Shown here: positions 59,986 through 64,000 of the stretch, in pieces
Position numbering within the stretch: the first letter of the stretch is position 1
How the letters are laid out: the number at the start of each line of letters is the position of its first letter
Source: Mayfieldus sp963781495
GTDB taxonomy: Bacteria; Actinomycetota; Thermoleophilia; Solirubrobacterales; 70-9
Direction of reading: 5' to 3'
Length of the DNA stretch: 64,000 bases
NCBI GenBank assembly: GCA_963781495.1
Contig: CAWAFX010000004.1
Coordinates: forward strand, 287,774-351,773
The notes under the pieces: model-generated
Database searches by the model: none
The model's input: the letters and a program-made list of their open reading frames with translations, nothing else
Told to the model about the DNA's origin: nothing
Made by a program: the position numbers and the translations under genes

Positions 59986-61464
59986 TCAGGCGGCCTCGGT
60001 GGCTGGCTCGGCGCCGATCCCCTGCTCCTCACTGTCCCCGTGCACGGCCGCCATCTCGGCGGGCGGCGGTGCTTGCAGCACCTTGACCCCAACGGCGATC
60101 GCTGCCATGACCAGGGTCGCCCCCAGCAGGTAGGCCAGATGGAAGCCGCCGTTCAACGCCGCCCTGTGCGACTCACCGTCGGCGAGCAGGTTGTCCGTGT
60201 GCGAAGCGGCCAGCGTCGCCAACACCGCGAGCCCGATCGCGCCCCCGACCTGGGTGGTCGCGTTGACAAGGCCGGATGCAAGGCCCGCGTCGACCGGCGT
60301 CGCCCCCGACATCGCCAGCGACATCAGAGCCGGGAACCCGGCACCGGCACCGAGGCCGATCAGGACCACCGCCGGGACGACGTCGGTGAGGTAGTTGCCG
60401 TCGACCGGCGTGCGGGCGAAGAGCAGCAGGCCGACCGTGATCGAGACCATCGCGGGAAGCAGCGTCCGCTTCGGGCCGAAGCGCATCTGCAGGCGCTCGG
60501 AGTAGCGCAGCGACATCGCGCCCATGACCAGGGTCGAGGGCAGGAAGGCGAGTCCGACCTGGAGCGGGTTGTAGCCGAGGACCTCCTGCAGGTATAGGGC
60601 GCCGAGGAAGAACATCGCGAACATCCCGGCGACCATCAGTGCCAGGACCAGGTTCGCGCCGGTGACGTTGCGCGAGTGGAACAGGCGCAGCGGCATCAGC
60701 GGGTTCGGGATCCGCGCCTGGCGGCGGAGGAAGCCGCCGACGAGGACGCCGGAGACGGCGCCGAGGCCCAGGACTTGCCACGAGATCCACCCCTTCGCGG
60801 TGACCTGGAGGATCGCGAAGACGCCGATCATCAGGCCGCTGGTCAGGATCACGGCGCCGGGCAGGTCCGCTCCCTGATCCCAGCCGATCCCGGGGCGGTC
60901 CTCGACCAGCCGCCGGGCGAGGGTCGCGGTCGCGATCCCGATCGGGACGTTGATGAAGAAGATCCAGTGCCAGCTGATCGCGTCGGTGAGGACGCCGCCT
61001 GCCAGCAGGCCGATCGAGCCGCCGGCCGAGGCCACGAACCCGTAGACCCCGATCGCCTTCACCTGCTCGCGCGGCTCGGGGAACATCGTCACGATCATCC
61101 CCAGGACGACTGCGGCGGCCAGCGCCCCGCCGACGCCCTGGACGAAGCGGGCGGCGATCAGCATCTCCTCGGTCTGCGAGAGGGCGCACAGCACCGAGGC
61201 GCTGGTGAACACTGCGAGGCCGGCCAGAAAGACTCGCCGCTGGCCGAGCAGGTCGCCGAGCCGTCCCGCGAGCAGCAGCAGGCCGCCGAAGGCGATCAGG
61301 TATGCGTTCACGACCCAGGCGAGGCTCGACTGCGAGAACCCAAGATCGACCTGGATCGAGGGCAGAGCGACGTTCACGATCGTCGCGTCGAGGACGATCA
61401 TCAGCACGCCCGCGCAGAGCACGTAAAGGGCGGTCCAACGGGTGTCGGTGTTCTCGGTGGTCAT
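59986..61464 (-). CDS. DHA2-family MFS exporter in cassette 2
   Basis: A 492-residue, about 14-helix antiporter from ATG 61464, which overlaps the stop of the oxidase gene as ATGA. Motif A is G-R-L-G-D-L-L-G-Q-R. It is strikingly similar to the exporter at 4731-6197 (for example VLMIVLDATIVNVALPSIQ against LMIVLDVTVVNVALPTIQ), so the two are recent or conserved paralogs. It is likely controlled by the TetR gene of the same cassette and may export the oxidase's substrate or product. Confidence 0.92.
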   Translation of the reverse strand: MTTENTDTRWTALYVLCAGVLMIVLDATIVNVALPSIQVDLGFSQSSLAWVVNAYLIAFGGLLLLAGRLGDLLGQRRVFLAGLAVFTSASVLCALSQTEEMLIAARFVQGVGGALAAAVVLGMIVTMFPEPREQVKAIGVYGFVASAGGSIGLLAGGVLTDAISWHWIFFINVPIGIATATLARRLVEDRPGIGWDQGADLPGAVILTSGLMIGVFAILQVTAKGWISWQVLGLGAVSGVLVGGFLRRQARIPNPLMPLRLFHSRNVTGANLVLALMVAGMFAMFFLGALYLQEVLGYNPLQVGLAFLPSTLVMGAMSLRYSERLQMRFGPKRTLLPAMVSITVGLLLFARTPVDGNYLTDVVPAVVLIGLGAGAGFPALMSLAMSGATPVDAGLASGLVNATTQVGGAIGLAVLATLAASHTDNLLADGESHRAALNGGFHLAYLLGATLVMAAIAVGVKVLQAPPPAEMAAVHGDSEEQGIGAEPATEAA

Positions 61465-62858
61465 TCGGTGGCTCCTTGGTTAGCCGTTGGGATGTTGTGA
61501 TTGAGGCGGAAGAGGTTGTCCGGGTCGTAGCGGGCCTTGAGCCGGCGCAGCCGGTCCCAGGTCTTGCCGGGGTACGCTGCGCGGACCTTCGCCTCATCCT
61601 CGTCGCCGAGGAAGCCGACGTAGCCGCCGTCTCCGTTCTTGCCCAGCGAGTCCGCGACTCCGGTGACCCAGGCGTCGTGGACGACCTTCTCGGCGCCGTC
61701 GATATACATCGCTGCGACGTTCACGAACAGCTCGCGGTCGCGGTGAGCGAACGCGGTGGCGTCATTCGCGACCCGCGCCAGCGCTCCACCGAGCACCCGC
61801 AGTTGCACGGCCCTCATCGGCGCCGTCGAGTCGGGAAGGCGCTCGAGGATCGCCTCGGCGGCCGAAGGCTCAAGCGAGTCGGTGAAGAAGTTGGTGCTGG
61901 CCCCGAAACGGGCCTCCTGCTCCGGGCCCTCGAAGAGCTCCGGATAGCGCATCGGCCGGACCATGTCGGCGAGCGGCTCGGCGAGCGCCCGGAAGGGAGC
62001 AAACACCTCCTCGGCCTGGTCGACGGGGCCGACGTAGGCGAACTGGCCCATCACGATCGGCGTTCCGTGAGCCTCCTCGGGCAGGAACGGAATCGGGGGC
62101 GCAAGCAGCACGTTCGCGATCGTGGAGAGATCCTCGGGGGCCGCGCTGGCAGCCTCGAGAAAGCCCGTGATCACCTGTGGCGATGCCGGCAAGATCAGCA
62201 TGCCGCCGACGATCTCCGAGATCTCTGCGAGGCGCAGCTTGAGGCGGGTGGCGACACCGAAGTTGCCCTCGCCGCCGCGAATCGCCCAGAAGAGGTCCGG
62301 CTCCGCGTCTTCGCTCGTCTGAACGACCTCGCCGTCGGCGGTAACCACCTCGGCCGCAAGCAGGTTGTCGATCGTCAGTCCGGCCTTCCGCACCAGGAAC
62401 CCAATCCCGCCCGCGAGCGTGATGCCGCCAACGCCGACCGAGCCGGCGTCACCGAATCCGGTGGCGCGTCCGCTCTCGCCAGTGGCGATCGTGTACTTGC
62501 CTACCGTCGCGCCGGTCTCGACCCAGGCGGTCCCGTCGTCAACGTCCATCTCCACGGCGTCCATTCGGGAGAGGTCGATCACGAGGCCACCGTCGACGGT
62601 CCCGTATCCGGCCCGGCTATGGCCGCCACTGCGAATGGCTAGCTCGAGGCCACCCTCGCGCGCGGCGTTGACCACCGCTGCAACGTCTTCGGCGCATGCG
62701 ACCTGCGCGACCGCAAGCGGCCGCTTGTCGACGCCCTTGAAATAGACCTGACGTGCGTCCTCATAGGAGCAATCGTCGGGGCTGACCAGCTCGCCCTCAA
62801 GCTGCGCACGAAGATCGCCGACGGGAATGTTCTGCACTTGTTCTGGTGTTGACGTCAC
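61461..62858 (-). CDS. FAD-linked oxidase (PCMH/BBE type)
   Basis: A 465-residue oxidase from GTG 62858 behind GAGGAG. The FAD-binding PCMH domain covers residues 45-215: R-S-G-G-H-S-R-A-G-Y, with His80 the usual site of covalent FAD, and GGITLAGGIGFLVRK. There is no Cys in the second motif, so a single covalent link is expected. The BBE domain closes the protein (R-Y-D-P-D-N-L-F-R-L-N-H-N). Such enzymes oxidise alcohols, sugars or natural-product intermediates with O2. It is first of a three-gene unit with the exporter and hydrolase. Confidence 0.92.
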   Translation of the reverse strand: MTSTPEQVQNIPVGDLRAQLEGELVSPDDCSYEDARQVYFKGVDKRPLAVAQVACAEDVAAVVNAAREGGLELAIRSGGHSRAGYGTVDGGLVIDLSRMDAVEMDVDDGTAWVETGATVGKYTIATGESGRATGFGDAGSVGVGGITLAGGIGFLVRKAGLTIDNLLAAEVVTADGEVVQTSEDAEPDLFWAIRGGEGNFGVATRLKLRLAEISEIVGGMLILPASPQVITGFLEAASAAPEDLSTIANVLLAPPIPFLPEEAHGTPIVMGQFAYVGPVDQAEEVFAPFRALAEPLADMVRPMRYPELFEGPEQEARFGASTNFFTDSLEPSAAEAILERLPDSTAPMRAVQLRVLGGALARVANDATAFAHRDRELFVNVAAMYIDGAEKVVHDAWVTGVADSLGKNGDGGYVGFLGDEDEAKVRAAYPGKTWDRLRRLKARYDPDNLFRLNHNIPTANQGATE

Positions 62859-62884
62859 GGCGTCTCCTCTGGTTTGATGCGCCT

Positions 62885-62926
62885 GTATACGCTGTAGATG
62901 TACACCGTAGACCATACGGCGTATAC
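62885..62926. promoter_or_regulatory. TetR operator region of cassette 2
   Basis: GTATACGC (62885-62892) is mirrored by GCGTATAC (62919-62926). Between them, TACACCGTA-GACCA-TACGGCGTA forms a second, nearly perfect inverted repeat. The half-sites also repeat directly (GTATACGCTGTA, GTACACCGTA). TATACT at 62922-62927 could be a -10 element, so the repressor would block it. Confidence 0.65.
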
Positions 62927-62954
62927 TGTCAAGCCCACCGCTTAAGGAGACCGA

Positions 62955-63641
62955 TTGACAGAGGTACAGAGGGACCGAGGAACGCGACTGAGCCGAGAAA
63001 GGGTGCTCGCGGCGGCGCTCGCGATCACTGACGCACAAGGCTTGGACGCGCTCAGCTTTCGCCGACTCGCCAGCGACCTCGGCGTGACGCCGATGGCGCT
63101 CTACCGCTATGTCGACGACAAGGAGGCGCTACTCGACGGAATCGGCGACCTCGTGCTCGGCGAGCTCGACCTCCCGGAGCCGTCAAACGGCGACTGGCGC
63201 GAGCAGTTGCGCGCTGCGGCGGGGTCGTACCGCGAGGTACTCGTCGCCCACCCCACCCTCGTCCCCATCTTCCAGAGCCGACCGCTCCTCGGGCCCTCCG
63301 GGCTGCGCGCGGCGAACGTGGTTCTCGGGGTCTTCCGCGGCGCCGGGTTCTCGCCCGAGCAAGCCGTGCTCCTCTACCGGCAGTTCGCCCGCTTCCTGCT
63401 CGCCCTCATCACGCTCGAGACAGAAACCAGTCCCGACCTGACCCCCGAGCAGTGGCGCGAGCAGGCGCGGCTCGCACGGATCACCTTCGAGACGCTCCCA
63501 TCTGACGAGTTCCCGCATCTCGTCGAGGCAGCACCCCAATTCGGTGCCCCCCACGATCCCGAACGGGCCTTCGAGTCCGGGCTCGATCTTTTCATCGCCG
63601 GCCTCGAGCACCAGCAATCCGCGAAACGATCGACGGCGTAA
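62955..63641 (+). CDS. TetR-family regulator of cassette 2
   Basis: A 228-residue regulator from TTG 62955 with AAGGAG upstream. The helix-turn-helix (LSFRRLASDLGVTPMALYRYVDDKEALLDGI) fits the TetR/AcrR type with a TetR_C-like effector domain. It is divergent from the oxidase-exporter-hydrolase unit across 96 bp that carry an extensive inverted repeat, so it most likely represses that unit and itself. It is the gene nearest the intact tRNA-Pro. Confidence 0.92.
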   Translation: MTEVQRDRGTRLSRERVLAAALAITDAQGLDALSFRRLASDLGVTPMALYRYVDDKEALLDGIGDLVLGELDLPEPSNGDWREQLRAAAGSYREVLVAHPTLVPIFQSRPLLGPSGLRAANVVLGVFRGAGFSPEQAVLLYRQFARFLLALITLETETSPDLTPEQWREQARLARITFETLPSDEFPHLVEAAPQFGAPHDPERAFESGLDLFIAGLEHQQSAKRSTA

Positions 63642-63795
63642 GGCCGGGCCGGCCGGATGGCATCGGACCGCCGGCTGGCGCTAGGTCGGCACTCGGCTGG
63701 GGGTCTCGTGCCTGCATCGCGCGTCTGCGATCGCCAGCCAAGTGAGACTCGGTGCGGCCGTACCGAGCTTCGAACTCCCGATTAGCGGGGAAAAG

Positions 63796-63869
63796 TCGGG
63801 GCGACTGGATTTGAACCAGCGACCTTTCGGCCCCCAGCCGAATGCGCTACCAGACTGCGCCACGCCCCG
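63796..63869 (-). tRNA. tRNA-Pro(GGG)
   Basis: A complete cloverleaf on the minus strand: acceptor CGGGGCG / CGCCCCG with discriminator A, D-arm GCGCAGTCTGGTAGCGC, anticodon stem TTCGG/CCGAA with loop CTGGGGG (anticodon GGG), and T-arm CTGG-TTCAAAT-CCAG. CCA is not encoded. Its 3' half is the sequence repeated to the left, so it is the probable integration target. Confidence 0.95.
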
Positions 63870-63910
63870 GGGAGCGGCGAGTTTACGCCAGTCCCAGGTT
63901 TGAGAGCCAG

Positions 63911-63982
63911 AGCGGGCGACCGGAATCGAACCGGCTCCGGGAGCTTGGAAGGCTCCAGTGCAACCGTTTACACCTCGCCCGC
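63911..63982 (-). tRNA. tRNA-Gly(TCC)
   Basis: Acceptor GCGGGCG / CGCCCGC, anticodon stem GGAGC/GCTCC with loop CTTCCAA (anticodon TCC), and T-arm CCGG-TTCGATT-CCGG. CCA is not encoded. It lies 41 bp from tRNA-Pro in the same direction and probably shares its transcript. Confidence 0.93.
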
Positions 63983-64000
63983 GGGCGGCGGATTATAGGT

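Larger units (their letters stand above)
58825..63793. mobile_element. Putative tRNA-Pro-linked cassette 2 (TetR, oxidase, exporter, hydrolase)
   Basis: A 4.97-kb segment bounded by perfect 58-bp direct repeats, one inside the intact tRNA-Pro gene. It holds four genes that read as one functional unit with its own regulator. No integrase, transposase or origin is visible, so mobilisation would need a helper enzyme or the integrase has been lost. Confidence 0.6.

Noticed and set aside
1..64000. CRISPR arrays, insertion sequences with terminal repeats, rRNA
   Set aside because: No regularly spaced repeats, no transposase motifs with flanking inverted repeats and no rRNA-like segments were found by reading.

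Overview
The window is high-GC DNA with tightly packed genes, many GTG and TTG starts, and purine-rich ribosome binding sites. It carries six MCE (mammalian cell entry) proteins, an I36-type inhibitor, a DUF2252 protein, several DHA2-type MFS exporters and many TetR regulators. Together this suggests an actinobacterium, plausibly a soil Thermoleophilia/Solirubrobacterales lineage; the lineage is inferred from gene content only. No rRNA, CRISPR array, intact transposase or intact integrase was seen.

Layout. 1-2.4 kb: a serine-hydrolase-like protein (cut by the window edge) coupled to an SCP2-like protein, a secreted I36-type inhibitor and a VOC protein. 2.5-7.7 kb: a secreted sulfatase, a cupin, a DHA2 exporter and two membrane proteins. 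7.7-16.5 kb: a six-gene MCE operon on the minus strand, every junction overlapping by 1 or 4 nt, with no YrbE/MlaE permease or ATPase beside it. 16.7-18.7 kb: a metallophosphoesterase and a haloalkane dehalogenase, convergent and overlapping. 18.8-22.5 kb: a sulfate ABC importer (binding protein, CysT, CysW, CysA) with its own terminator. 22.5-25.5 kb: an OmpR-type two-component system and a lipoprotein; the same 11-nt-spaced direct repeat lies in front of both units. 25.5-28.1 kb: two secreted cell-wall peptidases (M23 and NlpC/P60) around a rhodanese. 28.3-33.3 kb: a PQQ-type sugar dehydrogenase, a large membrane protein, and a Baeyer-Villiger monooxygenase divergent from a TetR gene. 33.4-42.6 kb: a WxL-like secreted protein, DUF2252, TlpA-like and SCO1-like proteins, an M3 peptidase broken by frameshifts, a carboxyltransferase and two surface proteins. 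42.7-52.0 kb: two DHA2 exporters, an NAD-binding/DUF2867 protein, a secreted S15-type hydrolase, a second sulfatase (lipoprotein) and an SQR-like flavoprotein.

52.0-63.9 kb is the accessory region. An intact tRNA-Pro(GGG) gene and a tRNA-Gly(TCC) gene lie at the right end. Copies of the tRNA-Pro 3' end recur to the left: a perfect 58-bp copy at 58.8 kb, a 46-bp copy at 54.6 kb, and weaker relics at 58.74 and 52.04 kb. This is the pattern left by tandem integration at a tRNA gene. The cassettes hold a KUP potassium transporter coupled to an unknown protein; then a TetR-controlled set of an FAD-linked oxidase, a DHA2 exporter and an alpha/beta hydrolase whose catalytic serine is missing. Further left are a YihY-family protein, a decayed msrA relic, an SDR without the usual tyrosine and a RibD/DHFR-like reductase.

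How the parts may work together (inference). Two sulfatases, the sulfate importer and an SQR-like flavoprotein suggest scavenging of organic sulfate. The MCE set, BVMO, dehalogenase and exporters suggest uptake and turnover of lipids or xenobiotics. The two-component system probably regulates itself and the adjacent lipoprotein.
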